Part shown: positions 16,998 through 24,809 of the stretch, piece by piece
Layout of the letters: each line of letters opens with the position of its first letter
Position numbering within the stretch: the stretch's first letter is position 1
Source of the DNA: a virus
Strand: one strand, 5' to 3'
DNA length: 64,000 bases
Virus record (IMG/VR): IMGVR_UViG_3300032898_000001
Span: 1 to 64,000 of that record
Program-made: the position numbers and the translations under genes
Notes under the pieces: generated by a model
Told to the model about the DNA's origin: nothing
Seen by the model: only the letters and a program-made list of their open reading frames with translations
The model's database searches: none

Positions 16998-17519
16998 ATG
17001 GCCTCGGTTCCCACCCCCCACCAGTTCGTCGTCGGCGAGGACGCCACCGCGACCAATATCAACACGTACTACTCGGGGATCTCGTTCCTGCAGAACCCAC
17101 CCGCGTTCAAGCTCATCACGACGTCGACCGTCACCATCCCGAACAACACGTTCACCGCGGTCACGTGGAACGACCCGGTCCTGGATAGCTACGGGGGCTG
17201 GAACAGCGGCGCCCCGACCCGGTACACGGCGCAGGTCGCGGGCTACTACTTCCTCGCGGGCAACACCGGATGGGCCCCGGCAGTCGACAACGGTCACACC
17301 TGTGTTTCCGTTATCGGGGTCAACGGCACCCAGTTCACGGAGACCGACTACCTGAACAACACGCCGAACAACACCGGCTTCACCGGTGGTGGCATGTTCG
17401 GTAGCACGATCATCTTTCTCAACGTCAACGACTACGTCGAGTACATCACTCTTCAGGACACCGGCGCCAGCCGGACCATCAGCCAGGGGCAGATGATCGG
17501 GTTCTGGCTGCATATCTAA
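16998..17519 (+). CDS. Minor tail protein, C1q/TNF-like jelly roll
   Basis: 173 aa, ATG three bases after the upstream stop. The N-terminal 30 residues (T-P-H-Q-F-V-V-G-E-D-A-T-A-T-N-I-N) are a motif common at the start of actinophage tail-tip proteins and probably trimerise. Residues 55-170 form a C1q-like beta sandwich: T-A-V-T-W-N-D-P, then Y-T-A-Q-V-A-G-Y-Y-F-L-A-G, then N-V-N-D-Y-V-E-Y-I-T-L. Likely a trimeric receptor-contact tip. Confidence 0.65.
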   Translation: MASVPTPHQFVVGEDATATNINTYYSGISFLQNPPAFKLITTSTVTIPNNTFTAVTWNDPVLDSYGGWNSGAPTRYTAQVAGYYFLAGNTGWAPAVDNGHTCVSVIGVNGTQFTETDYLNNTPNNTGFTGGGMFGSTIIFLNVNDYVEYITLQDTGASRTISQGQMIGFWLHI

Positions 17520-17532
17520 GAAAAGAGACAAC

Positions 17533-17841
17533 ATGACGACTTATGCTCAGTTCTCACAGAACACCCCCTCTTTCGTTGCCGTGCAGTGGTTGAACGGCAC
17601 CGACGGCGGACAGGACTTCGACACGTTCATCGCCAACTTCACGGGAAACGTGACCTTCTCAGTCAACGAGGACGGGTCAGTTCACTACGTTCAGGCAGGT
17701 GGTACGGGAGACATCCCGCTCGGAACGTGGCTCATCCACGGCCCGTACTGGGGTGAGCTGCCGGAGACCCTGTCGTTCAATGACTTCGGCAACCTCTGGC
17801 TCGACAACGACGACTTCACCGCTCAGTTCACAGCTCTGTAG
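17533..17841 (+). CDS. Hypothetical tail-operon protein
   Basis: 102 aa, ATG after aagaaaagagacaac. Trp/Asp/Gly-rich with a central T-F-S-V-N-E-D-G-S-V-H-Y-V and L-G-T-W-L-I-H-G-P-Y-W-G. No membrane segment. Small beta proteins of this build often follow tip genes; role unknown. Confidence 0.55.
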   Translation: MTTYAQFSQNTPSFVAVQWLNGTDGGQDFDTFIANFTGNVTFSVNEDGSVHYVQAGGTGDIPLGTWLIHGPYWGELPETLSFNDFGNLWLDNDDFTAQFTAL

Positions 17842-17865
17842 TTCCACGAAAGGGGACCCCGCGAT

Positions 17866-18150
17866 ATGGACGCGATCTGGGCATCGGTTATCAGCGTCGT
17901 TGGTGTCGTTCTGCTCTCGCCTCTCGGTCTGTTTCTCGCGGGCCGGCTCGTCCCCGTTTCACGCGTCACGGATGCCGAGAAAACGGCAGCCACCTGGAAA
18001 GAGTCATACGATACGCTCAAGACGGCGTTCGACAAGCAGACCGAGCTCCTGACTCGCCAGCAGCAGACCGCCGAGATCACCGACAAGGTGATGTCGGCCG
18101 TGAACCAAAGAATCGACCGACTCGAGACGAATCGCGGGGTGGTCCCGTGA
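17866..18150 (+). CDS. Membrane protein with coiled coil, holin-module candidate
   Basis: 94 aa, ATG after aaaggggaccccgcgat. Residues 5-30 are one membrane span (V-V-G-V-V-L-L-S-P-L-G-L-F-L-A); residues 40-90 are helical and heptad-like (K-E-S-Y-D-T-L-K, L-L-T-R-Q-Q-Q-T). Topology N-out single span plus cytoplasmic coil. First of a series of overlapping membrane genes before the peptidase; could be a holin, antiholin or spanin-like partner. Confidence 0.55.
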   Translation: MDAIWASVISVVGVVLLSPLGLFLAGRLVPVSRVTDAEKTAATWKESYDTLKTAFDKQTELLTRQQQTAEITDKVMSAVNQRIDRLETNRGVVP

Positions 18151-18329
18151 GGAAAAAGCGGTGCGATATGACTGGTCAAGAAGCGGCCGAGGACGCGCTC
18201 GCTGAAGCTCAGCAGGCCCACGATCTGCTCGACCAGGCCGAACGAGAGATGCGACCGGTCCTGGACCGGATCGACAAGGCCGTGAAGGAAAACGCCATCT
18301 TCGCCAAGTTCATGGAGACACTGAGATGA
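18147..18329 (+). CDS. Small helical soluble protein
   Basis: 60 aa, GTG overlapping the previous stop by four bases. Entirely helical and charged (A-E-A-Q-Q-A-H-D-L-L-D-Q-A-E-R-E-M). Could pair with the coiled coil of its neighbours. No family recognised. Confidence 0.55.
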   Translation: MRKKRCDMTGQEAAEDALAEAQQAHDLLDQAEREMRPVLDRIDKAVKENAIFAKFMETLR

Positions 18330-18700
18330 CCGCACTGATCGATGACGCTCTCATCCTCCTGGGTCTCCTGTGCTCCTTGTTCGTCGTCGTGAGGTACTCG
18401 ACCCAAGGCTGGTACAAGAACCCGATCGGGCCGATCATCATGATCGCGTTCGTGATCATGACATTTCTCTACGGTAAATCGGCCCTGTCTATCTTCACCG
18501 GTCACGAGCCCATGACCGGCGTGGTCTATACGGTGACCAACGCGGTGTGTGCCGCCCTCTCCGTCTACGGCGCGGTCGTCGTCGACCGCCTGGTGCGGAT
18601 TCGGTCCCGGCAACGGCGTCTGGACCGGGACCGAAAGAGAGTCGACGAGCGCCTCAGCTTCCTGTCAAGCACCTCGTCCACGTCCCCGACCGATGAGTAG
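18326..18700 (+). CDS. Three-span membrane protein, holin-like
   Basis: 124 aa, ATG overlapping the upstream stop. Hydrophobic segments at about 8-26, 35-53 and 65-88, then a highly basic C-terminal tail (R-I-R-S-R-Q-R-R-L-D-R-D-R-K-R). Three spans with a charged tail are the layout of class I holins; the same layout is common in actinophage lysis modules. Confidence 0.55.
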   Translation: MTALIDDALILLGLLCSLFVVVRYSTQGWYKNPIGPIIMIAFVIMTFLYGKSALSIFTGHEPMTGVVYTVTNAVCAALSVYGAVVVDRLVRIRSRQRRLDRDRKRVDERLSFLSSTSSTSPTDE

Positions 18701-19067
18701 CCACGAGCACGTCCCACACCCGCGGGACTTCCTGCCGGCGGAACGAGCCGCCTGGGCGTGGGTCAACCGCTCCCTGACGACCACGCTCGGGTCCAACGTG
18801 GTCTTCCTGCTGTGCTTCATCGTGCCGCTCCTGGCCGTACCGGCCAGTGAGAGCGTCAAGCTCATCGTGGGAATCGTGTTCAGCAACTGGTTCCAGGCGT
18901 GGGCGCTTCCCGTGCTACAGAAGGGTCAGGCCGCCGGCGACCTCAAGCGGGACGCGAAGATGGACGCCGACCACCGGGCCCTCACCTACCTAGCGCAGCA
19001 GGTAGATGAGATCAACAAAAAACTCGGCGCTCTTCAGGTCCACAGTGGACCCAACGAGGTACGCTGA
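18693..19067 (+). CDS. Two-span membrane protein, holin-like
   Basis: 124 aa from ATG 18693, which overlaps the end of the previous gene by eight bases. Spans at about 33-53 (S-N-V-V-F-L-L-C-F-I-V-P-L-L) and 60-80 (L-I-V-G-I-V-F-S-N-W-F); the C-terminal 40 residues are helical and charged. A second holin-type candidate in the same operon. Confidence 0.55.
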   Translation: MSSHEHVPHPRDFLPAERAAWAWVNRSLTTTLGSNVVFLLCFIVPLLAVPASESVKLIVGIVFSNWFQAWALPVLQKGQAAGDLKRDAKMDADHRALTYLAQQVDEINKKLGALQVHSGPNEVR

Positions 19068-19099
19068 GACCGAGACGTATTCCCGTACCAGGAGGTCCC

Positions 19100-19927
19100 G
19101 TGTACCAGGGAACCACCCCCACCAAGTTCGGTCGCTACGCGGTCGCCGAACCGCTGCGCTTCGACCTCTTTCACCACCACGACCCGGCCACCGAGCTCAA
19201 GACCGTCGACCACGAGCCCCCCGTCCCGGTCCTCGACCAGGAGGACCTCATCGCGCAGGGCATCGACACCAGCGCCCTGATCCCCGGTGCTCAGAAGGTC
19301 GACGCGCTCGGATCCTGTACCTGCAACGCGGGCACCGTGCACCTGGCCGAGCGCCTGCACGCCGTCAAACCCGACACCGTGGCCGCGCTCAACGGGATCC
19401 AGCTCGGCCAGGACGCGGTCAACAACGAGAAGTTCGCGATCTCGCTGTACCACGAGGTCACCGACCAGACCGGGGACCCGAGCCAGGAGTGGCCGCCCAC
19501 CGACTGCGGCTCGACCGGCCTGTACGTGATGACTGAGCTGGTGAAGCTCGGTCTGGCCACGTCCTACAAGACCGCGGCCAACGTCACCGACGCGCTCTCC
19601 CTCCTGCAGGACGGCACGGTCATCATCGGCACCCCGTTCTTCAACGCGTGGATGGAACCCGGCCCGGACGCGTTCCTCGACGGGAACGGCAAGACGAGCG
19701 ACCTGCAGCGCGCCATCGACTCGGGGGTCGCCGGCGGCCACGAAACCTGCCTCACCGCGATCGAGAGCATCTCCTACAGTGGCTCTACCGTCGACCTCGA
19801 GCACACGATTCTGCGGGTGCGAAACTCCTGGTCGAGCTCGTGGGGCGACAACGGGTCGTTCCGGCTGCACGCGTCGACCCTGCACTACCTCGCCTCGTAC
19901 GTCGACTTCAAGCAAGCAGTCATCTGA
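19100..19927 (+). CDS. Papain-like (C1-type) cysteine peptidase
   Basis: 275 aa, GTG after aggaggtccc. Seen: L-G-S-C-T-C-N-A (about residue 75) at the place of the papain G-S-C-W catalytic loop, G-G-H-E-T-C-L (about 215) for the catalytic His, and R-N-S-W-S-S-S-W-G-D-N-G (about 250) matching the N-S-W-G-x-x-W-G-x-x-G signature with the catalytic Asn. The usual prodomain is missing and there is no signal peptide. Position among holin-like genes suggests a lysis role (cleavage of peptide cross-links) or a tail-associated peptidase. The window also has a GH25 lysozyme, so the phage may use two lytic enzymes. Confidence 0.8.
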   Translation: MYQGTTPTKFGRYAVAEPLRFDLFHHHDPATELKTVDHEPPVPVLDQEDLIAQGIDTSALIPGAQKVDALGSCTCNAGTVHLAERLHAVKPDTVAALNGIQLGQDAVNNEKFAISLYHEVTDQTGDPSQEWPPTDCGSTGLYVMTELVKLGLATSYKTAANVTDALSLLQDGTVIIGTPFFNAWMEPGPDAFLDGNGKTSDLQRAIDSGVAGGHETCLTAIESISYSGSTVDLEHTILRVRNSWSSSWGDNGSFRLHASTLHYLASYVDFKQAVI

Positions 19928-19937
19928 GGAGGTTCTC

Positions 19938-20417
19938 GTGTGGACTCGATTGAAGGCGCTCTTGGCCTATGAGCCGGCCGCGCTGGCCTGGGCGGTGAAC
20001 GGTGGCCTGGCAGCCGCGCTCGTGTTCTTGTTCCACCTCGACGGGACCCAGGCCGCCGCGGTCACCACCATCACGACCGCCCTGGCCGCCGCGTTCACCG
20101 CGGTCAAGGCCCGACCGGTCGCCGTGTCGGTCCTAGTTGGCTCGGCCGCGACGATCGCGACCGCCTGCGCCGCGTTCGGCCTGAACCTCACCCCGCAGGT
20201 GATCGCCACCGGCGTCGCGGTACTTTCGGCTGTCCTGGGACTGGTATTCCGTCAGAACCTGACTCCCGCGATGCGCGTTACGACCACGACGGTCACGATT
20301 TCACCCTCAACCAGTAGCGGCGTACTGTCTACCGGATTCCTGCAGTACGACCTTCACAACGACCCCGGCCCCGGTGGTACCGCGGTCGCTCCGGTCCCTC
20401 CCAAGGAGACGCCGTGA
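19938..20417 (+). CDS. Multi-span membrane protein, holin-like
   Basis: 159 aa from GTG 19938, preceded by tgaggaggttctc. Three or four Ala/Val-rich segments between residues 8 and 110 (A-L-V-F-L-F-H-L, V-T-T-I-T-T-A-L-A-A, V-L-V-G-S-A-A-T-I, G-V-A-V-L-S-A-V-L-G-L-V-F), then a Ser/Thr/Pro-rich tail. Immediately follows the peptidase. Likely holin, alternatively antiholin. Confidence 0.6.
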   Translation: MWTRLKALLAYEPAALAWAVNGGLAAALVFLFHLDGTQAAAVTTITTALAAAFTAVKARPVAVSVLVGSAATIATACAAFGLNLTPQVIATGVAVLSAVLGLVFRQNLTPAMRVTTTTVTISPSTSSGVLSTGFLQYDLHNDPGPGGTAVAPVPPKETP

Positions 20418-20593
20418 ACACGTTCAAGCTCATCGTGTTGCCCCTGGCCATCCTGCTCATCGGCCTCGGCATCCTCATCGGCGCTACCCCGCTCGGGAAC
20501 CCGCCGCGGTTCAACGTCGGCTGGCTGCTCGTGCTCTTCGGCACGATCCTCGCCGGGGTCGCGATGGTCCTGGACCTCACCGCGACGTCCTGA
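20414..20593 (+). CDS. Small two-span membrane protein
   Basis: 59 aa, GTG overlapping the previous stop by four bases. Two spans: L-I-V-L-P-L-A-I-L-L-I-G-L-G and W-L-L-V-L-F-G-T-I-L-A-G, joined by a short N-P-P-R-F loop. Typical of phage holin-operon small proteins. Confidence 0.6.
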   Translation: MNTFKLIVLPLAILLIGLGILIGATPLGNPPRFNVGWLLVLFGTILAGVAMVLDLTATS

Positions 20594-20639
20594 TACGGTC
20601 CGGTTCACTATTCCCTCGACCCGATTTGGGGTGGGCGTG

Positions 20640-21005
20640 ATGCCACGAGAGATCATTCAAGCCGTGCCGTACCCGGACGGCGTGTCCCGGCGAGTCACCC
20701 TGTCGTGGGGCTGGAACCCCGACCAGAGTAGCGTCGTCGCGTTGCTCGACATCGACGAGCACGACCCTCAGAAGTTCGAGGACCGTCGTGAGATCGGTCC
20801 CACCGGGCAGACCCAGGCGGAGTTCTGGACGAGCGTGATCAATGTCCCGCTGTATACCAGCGAGATCGAGCAGCTGATCCGTGCCGCGCGCCGCGCCGAG
20901 AAGAGCTACTATAAGCTCGTAGAAGCCAGCATCGACCGCTCCAAGATCGTCACTTGCTCGTGCGGTCCCAAAGAGGGGTGCTCGAACTGCCACCCCGGTC
21001 TCTAA
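20640..21005 (+). CDS. Hypothetical protein with C-terminal Cys cluster
   Basis: 121 aa from ATG 20640 (GTGs at 20631 and 20637 are alternatives; ggggtgg lies upstream). The N-terminal half is a small beta domain, then a helix with L-I-R-A-A-R-R-A-E-K, and the C terminus has C-S-C-G-P-K-E-G-C-S-N-C-H, probably metal-binding. TGATACGGT at 20591-20599 could be an extended -10 for it. Last plus-strand gene before a strong terminator. Confidence 0.55.
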   Translation: MPREIIQAVPYPDGVSRRVTLSWGWNPDQSSVVALLDIDEHDPQKFEDRREIGPTGQTQAEFWTSVINVPLYTSEIEQLIRAARRAEKSYYKLVEASIDRSKIVTCSCGPKEGCSNCHPGL

Positions 21006-21017
21006 CTGATCACACGA

Positions 21018-21049
21018 GAGAGCCCCACTCCCGGCGGAGTGGGGCTCTC
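21018..21049. terminator. Bidirectional terminator closing the late operon
   Basis: Perfect 14-bp stem gagagccccactcc/ggagtggggctctc with loop cggc, between the convergent genes ending at 21005 (plus) and 21058 (minus). Confidence 0.8.
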
Positions 21050-21057
21050 GTGGGCTG

Positions 21058-21621
21058 TCAACCGAACATCTTGCTGGCGCAGACGGGACCGATGCCCTCG
21101 GCCACGCTCTTGGCCGCCTTCAGGTGACGGTGGCAGTTGATGCACCGCTCGAAGCGGATCAGCAGGCTCTCGGCCTGCAGCATCGTCAGGCGCTCGCTGA
21201 GGTCCAGCGCCTTCATCATGCCCGGGGCAAACACGAGCTCGAAGTCGACGACCTCACCCTTCTCGGTCAGTCGCGGGGCCGACTCCACGACGCGCATCGC
21301 GTAGAGACGAGTCTTGTCCTTGCGGGGCTTGACCACGAAGAGTTGCCCGTCGTGCTGGTAGACCCCCATCACGAGGGGCTGCTTGGCGGGCTGCTGCTTC
21401 GCGGCGGGCCGCAGCGGCAGTTTCTTCAACCAGTCGATGGTGTCACTGGCGAGCTTGCGCTCGAGGTGCTTGACCCCGACCTCGTGGTTTGAGAGCAGCT
21501 GAGCCAGGCGACCCGCGTGCTGCTCCGGGACGAGGCGGTCCTTGGCCAGGTCCTTGAGGTAGTTGACCTGGCTGGGGGTGGCGAGCTTGGCCGGCTGGTT
21601 GAGGGTCATGGCGTAGGTCAT
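21058..21621 (-). CDS. DUF6011-type protein
   Basis: 187 aa from ATG 21621. The promoter at 21662-21690 rules out the longer reading to 21663, and ggagacc lies just upstream of 21621. The last 30 residues, C-I-N-C-H-R-H-L ... G-I-G-P-V-C, are the zinc-binding DUF6011 signature common in actinobacteria and their phages. The N-terminal part, T-P-S-Q-V-N-Y-L-K-D-L-A, is the short helical domain often found with it. Function unknown. Confidence 0.7.
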   Translation of the reverse strand: MTYAMTLNQPAKLATPSQVNYLKDLAKDRLVPEQHAGRLAQLLSNHEVGVKHLERKLASDTIDWLKKLPLRPAAKQQPAKQPLVMGVYQHDGQLFVVKPRKDKTRLYAMRVVESAPRLTEKGEVVDFELVFAPGMMKALDLSERLTMLQAESLLIRFERCINCHRHLKAAKSVAEGIGPVCASKMFG

Positions 21622-21661
21622 CGTGGTCTCCGTGAGCTCGGTTTTCCGTGCCGTTGAGACC

Positions 21662-21690
21662 ACTATACCACCACGCCGTCAACATGTAAA
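21662..21690 (-). promoter_or_regulatory. Phage-type promoter (TTTACA-17-TATAGT)
   Basis: Minus strand: TTTACA (21690-21685), 17-nt spacer, TGgTATAGT with -10 at 21667-21662. Drives the DUF6011 gene; start of RNA expected near 21655. Confidence 0.8.
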
Positions 21691-21693
21691 CAG

Positions 21694-21921
21694 CTACTCG
21701 ACGCCGTACTGGTCCCGGTACCAGGCGTGAACGGCCTTCCAGAGAAACCGCCGCGTGTCACCCCCGTTGGGAGTCGGCAGCATGCGGCCTCCGGGAAACC
21801 CGTTCCTCGCCCGCCGGCGCCACCAGGCGTACACGTTCTGGCGACTGATCTGACGGCCGTAGCGCTCGTTCAACCAGGCGGCGATCTGCGTGTAGCCGCC
21901 TTCGATGGGCTCGTCATCCAC
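21694..21921 (-). CDS. Excisionase/MerR-like helix-turn-helix protein
   Basis: 75 aa from GTG 21921, chosen for the near-perfect aaggaggtga ahead of it. Seen: T-Q-I-A-A-W-L-N-E-R-Y-G, Q-N-V-Y-A-W-W-R-R-R-A (recognition helix), then F-L-W-K-A-V-H-A-W-Y at the end, a winged helix-turn-helix of the excisionase/MerR type. No integrase is present in the window, so it is more likely a transcription factor than a true excisionase. Its 120-nt leader contains a strong hairpin (21964-22000). Confidence 0.6.
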   Translation of the reverse strand: MDDEPIEGGYTQIAAWLNERYGRQISRQNVYAWWRRRARNGFPGGRMLPTPNGGDTRRFLWKAVHAWYRDQYGVE

Positions 21922-21963
21922 GCGGCTTTCACCTCCTTCAGGTCCTGTATTAAGGTGGATAGG

Positions 21964-22000
21964 CGCGCCCCTCTCGCCCGCTGTCATCGAGAGGGGCGCG
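21964..22000 (-). promoter_or_regulatory. 13-bp hairpin in the leader of the HTH gene
   Basis: Perfect inverted repeat cgcgcccctctcg (21964-21976) and cgagaggggcgcg (21988-22000), lying between the promoter at 22051-22080 and the start codon at 21921. It has no T-run on the minus strand, so it may be an attenuator, operator or RNA-stability element. Confidence 0.55.
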
Positions 22001-22050
22001 TCCGTCTGTGGGTGCTTTTCCTGCTCATTCCAGGTCTAGCTCGTGTCACG

Positions 22051-22080
22051 ATCTTATCACTTCACGGGGGTAGATGTAAA
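22051..22080 (-). promoter_or_regulatory. Phage-type promoter (TTTACA-18-TAAGAT)
   Basis: Minus strand: TTTACA (22080-22075), 18-nt spacer, TGaTAAGAT with -10 at 22056-22051. It lies just after the methyltransferase stop and directs the HTH gene. Confidence 0.7.
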
Positions 22081-22089
22081 CACCCGTGG

Positions 22090-23364
22090 TCACGCGGGCA
22101 GTGAGACCTCGGTCACCGGGCGCCGAACGGTCGACACGTCGATGAGACGGCTACCGTCCGCCTGCTCCTGGCCGATCAGAGATCCCGGGTTCCCGTCCAG
22201 GCTCTGTCGCAGCCAGGTCATGACCCAGCGAGCCGGGTGCACCGACGTGCCCTTTCCCCAGAACGAGCCGAGGGCCCGGACGTCCTTGCACGGCTCAATC
22301 AGGTAATCGTCCGGGAACCCCATCAGGCGCGCGACCTCCCGGTGGGTGGCGAACCGGTTGTGGGGGTGCCAGACCATGAATGGTCCCGCGCCGTTGATGA
22401 CCCGGCCAGGCTCGTCCCACGGCCAGTGGCGGGGTCGCGAGAAGCCACCGACCTTGAAGCCCTTCTCGATGAGCTGCTTGTCTCGAGTGAGGTGCCCGAG
22501 CCCGGACCGACTGGCCTTGCCATCGTAATGCCAGGACTCCGGTAGCTCCCCGTTCGTCTCGTAGTACCGTCGCAGGACCTCTTCCTCGCTGTCTCCGACC
22601 GGCCACGGTACGGCCCGGTCCCCCGTGACGAGGTCCATCACGCGCTTCTGGTAGTCCACGCCGCCGACCGGCAGATGGTGTCCGTCCACCTTGCCCGTGG
22701 ACGCCGATACCTGGCCGAGCGACCACCACGTAGGAGGGCTCTGGTAGAGCTGAGGCTCCCAGCTGAGCGACAGGTCGGTGAGGTCCCCGATCGCGTCCCC
22801 GACGGTGGCGAGCCGTGTCGGCGGCTCAAACTCCACGCCGAACGGGACCCGGCTGAGAACCAGGAAATACCGGCGGCGCTTGGTCGCCCCACCGAGCAGC
22901 CAGTTGTTCTGCAGGACGTGCGTGGCGTGGTACCGAAGACCGGTGCCGGCGTTCAAGGTCTCGTTGAGCTCTCGCATCAGGGTGATGCCCTGGCTGTACG
23001 CCTGGCCGACCGATTCCATGACGACTGCGAGAGGCCGGACCTTGACGGCGTAGCCGATGAGGTCCCGCATGCAGTTGTTGATCGAGGAGTGAACGCCGTG
23101 GGCGGCGGTCCCCACCGACATGCCGCTGAACGCGGCACACGGCGGGGTACCGACCACGACGTCGGCGGTCACGGGCTCCCAGTCGACCGGGTCCCCGATC
23201 TGGGCCTGCCAGCTGTCACCGAGAAAACGACGGTTCGCTTCCATCAGAGGGAGGCCGAAGCCACCGGGCTTCTCGGTCTTGCCAACGAGCTGGAAGCCGG
23301 CCTGCGTGGCCCCGACGGCCATACCACCGGCAAATCCCTGGCAGTCAGCGAACCGGTAGCTCAT
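22090..23364 (-). CDS. DNA (cytosine-5) methyltransferase
   Basis: 424 aa, ATG overlapping the upstream stop (ATGA). Motif I: F-A-G-G-M-A-V-G-A-T-Q-A-G-F (SAM binding); motif IV: G-T-P-P-C-A-A-F-S-G with catalytic Cys; motif VI: V-M-E-S-V-G (E-N-V in most enzymes, here E-S-V); motif X region: L-M-G-F-P-D-D-Y near the C terminus. Residues about 180-320 are the target-recognition region. Converts C to 5mC at an unknown site. It may protect from host restriction, or supply 5mC if a further modification step exists. Co-transcribed with a dUTPase/MazG and a glycosyltransferase-like gene. Confidence 0.85.
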   Translation of the reverse strand: MSYRFADCQGFAGGMAVGATQAGFQLVGKTEKPGGFGLPLMEANRRFLGDSWQAQIGDPVDWEPVTADVVVGTPPCAAFSGMSVGTAAHGVHSSINNCMRDLIGYAVKVRPLAVVMESVGQAYSQGITLMRELNETLNAGTGLRYHATHVLQNNWLLGGATKRRRYFLVLSRVPFGVEFEPPTRLATVGDAIGDLTDLSLSWEPQLYQSPPTWWSLGQVSASTGKVDGHHLPVGGVDYQKRVMDLVTGDRAVPWPVGDSEEEVLRRYYETNGELPESWHYDGKASRSGLGHLTRDKQLIEKGFKVGGFSRPRHWPWDEPGRVINGAGPFMVWHPHNRFATHREVARLMGFPDDYLIEPCKDVRALGSFWGKGTSVHPARWVMTWLRQSLDGNPGSLIGQEQADGSRLIDVSTVRRPVTEVSLPA

Positions 23365-23768
23365 ACCGGCATCGTATCAGGTTCACCGTCCACAGTGGAC
23401 CGCTTCAGGGCCCAGTTCCCGTCGTAGTTACTGGAAGCACGTCGTTGGTTGATCCGGTTCTTCTGGTCGTAAGCGTACTCCAGCGCGTTGCCCGAGATCC
23501 CGGCAACCAGAGCCAGGTTCAGCAGGAACGTGAAGATGTCCGCGAGCTCCTTCTCGAACTCCACGCCGTCGATCGCGTCTCCCCGGTACGCGGTGACCCA
23601 CGGCTTCCACTGCACCGTGTCAAGCAGCTCGTGGGCCTCGTGGGTGAGAGCCAGGACCATGTCCCGGATGTATTTGACCCGGTGCTCGTCGCTCATCGTG
23701 TCGAAGTCGTAACCGAGCTGCTCCTGCAGCTGGCGCTGCACGTGAATGAGATCGTCGAGAGTGCTCAC
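23361..23768 (-). CDS. All-alpha NTP pyrophosphatase (dimeric dUTPase/MazG-like)
   Basis: 135 aa, GTG or ATG region at 23768 overlapping the upstream gene end. Seen: L-T-H-E-A-H-E-L-L-D (first metal-binding helix), then E-L-A-D-I-F-T-F-L-L-N-L-A, then K-N-R-I-N-Q-R-R, the pattern of all-alpha NTP-PPases such as phage dUTPases and MazG. Likely hydrolyses dUTP or another non-canonical dNTP, keeping it out of DNA. Fits the nearby nucleotide-metabolism genes. Confidence 0.75.
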   Translation of the reverse strand: MSTLDDLIHVQRQLQEQLGYDFDTMSDEHRVKYIRDMVLALTHEAHELLDTVQWKPWVTAYRGDAIDGVEFEKELADIFTFLLNLALVAGISGNALEYAYDQKNRINQRRASSNYDGNWALKRSTVDGEPDTMPV

Positions 23769-24808
23769 TTCACCATCTCCTGGGCTCGTTGGATCGCCTG
23801 GTTCACCTGGATCTTGACGTCGATGAGCCCGGCCTGGTGCTTGAAGAACGCGTCCCGTTGAGCGTGAACCAGCTCCTCGAGCTGAGACACCGTCATCTTC
23901 TCGACGACGTGGGGGTCGAGCTGGTAGGGCTCTCCGAGCTGCGGGGCCTCGGCCGGGTCACAGAGCAGGAGGGCCCCGGCTCGCGCCGCGTAGACGAACC
24001 GGTTCCGCCACCAGCCCGTACCGAGGATCCGCTTGTACGGCGGGGACAGGACACCCCAGGCGAGGCCGTAGAGCCCCACGAGGTCCCTCTCCAGCATCTT
24101 CTGAGGTGCTCGACTGGCGCGGCCCCCGAGGTGGTTGAGGTCCCACGTGAGTCCCAGGGACTCGAGCCAGGTGAGCTGGTTGGAGACCGTGCCGAGCACC
24201 CACTCTCGCTTCCGGTACCACGGCAGCGCTCGCTCGATCTCGTACTCGCGGGCCAGGGGCGACACGTCCACGTAGGTCACGTCGCGCATCCACGGGACCC
24301 GGTCACCGAGCTCGTGGTGCTCGCCCCACGTGAACGCCGGGATGAGCACCGGGGGCCAGTAGCTCGGGTTGGTCAAGTTCTCCATGACCTGAAGCAGCAT
24401 CCTGGCGTGGATCGGCTCACTGGCCCACTCGTAGTCCCGACGGGACTTGAAGAACGGCTTGAGGAGCTGCGTCTCCCCGTAGCGCAGGTGGGTCTTGACG
24501 TTGGCCGTGAACTGCGGGAAGTTCCAGTCGTCGAAGTAGAAGATGAGTGGGATCCCGAGGACCTTGGCCTGATTGATCGCGGCGAGGGTCGGGTAGAGGT
24601 TGTTACTGGCGATGGAGAAGAACGGCACGAGCCCGATGAGCATCAGGTCGTACCCGGACAGGTCGGTGCCAGCGGGGTGCGCGCCGTGGTCGACCTCGTG
24701 GCCGAGCGCGGTGAGTGCCTTGACGAACAGGTCACTCACCGGCTCGTACCCGAGGGTCGTGCCGCCACCTCGCTGCTGCTTCGTGCAGCCGGTCGCGTAA
24801 ATCTTCAC
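23765..24808 (-). CDS. Putative glycosyltransferase (GT-B-like)
   Basis: 347 aa, ATG. Starts M-K-I-Y-A-T-G-C and a helix with L-F-V-K-A-L-T-A-L-G-H-E-V as in N-terminal Rossmann halves of GT-B enzymes; I-P-L-I-F-Y-F-D-D-W follows. The C-terminal half has R-N-R-F-V-Y-A-A-R-A-G-A-L-L-L-C-D, resembling the donor-binding region (E/R-A-A-A-x-G). Overlaps the dUTPase/MazG gene by four bases. Clustered with a C5 methyltransferase and in a phage with an Asp-type ThyA homologue, it may glucosylate modified cytosine in DNA; this is inference. A cell-wall glycosyltransferase is the alternative. Confidence 0.55.
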   Translation of the reverse strand: MKIYATGCTKQQRGGGTTLGYEPVSDLFVKALTALGHEVDHGAHPAGTDLSGYDLMLIGLVPFFSIASNNLYPTLAAINQAKVLGIPLIFYFDDWNFPQFTANVKTHLRYGETQLLKPFFKSRRDYEWASEPIHARMLLQVMENLTNPSYWPPVLIPAFTWGEHHELGDRVPWMRDVTYVDVSPLAREYEIERALPWYRKREWVLGTVSNQLTWLESLGLTWDLNHLGGRASRAPQKMLERDLVGLYGLAWGVLSPPYKRILGTGWWRNRFVYAARAGALLLCDPAEAPQLGEPYQLDPHVVEKMTVSQLEELVHAQRDAFFKHQAGLIDVKIQVNQAIQRAQEMVK

Positions 24809-24809
24809 G

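Noticed and set aside
23365-23379. Leaderless start for the methyltransferase (TGATACGAT six bases before the ATG)
   Set aside because: The ATG overlaps the upstream gene stop (ATGA), so translational coupling explains it; no -35 is present.
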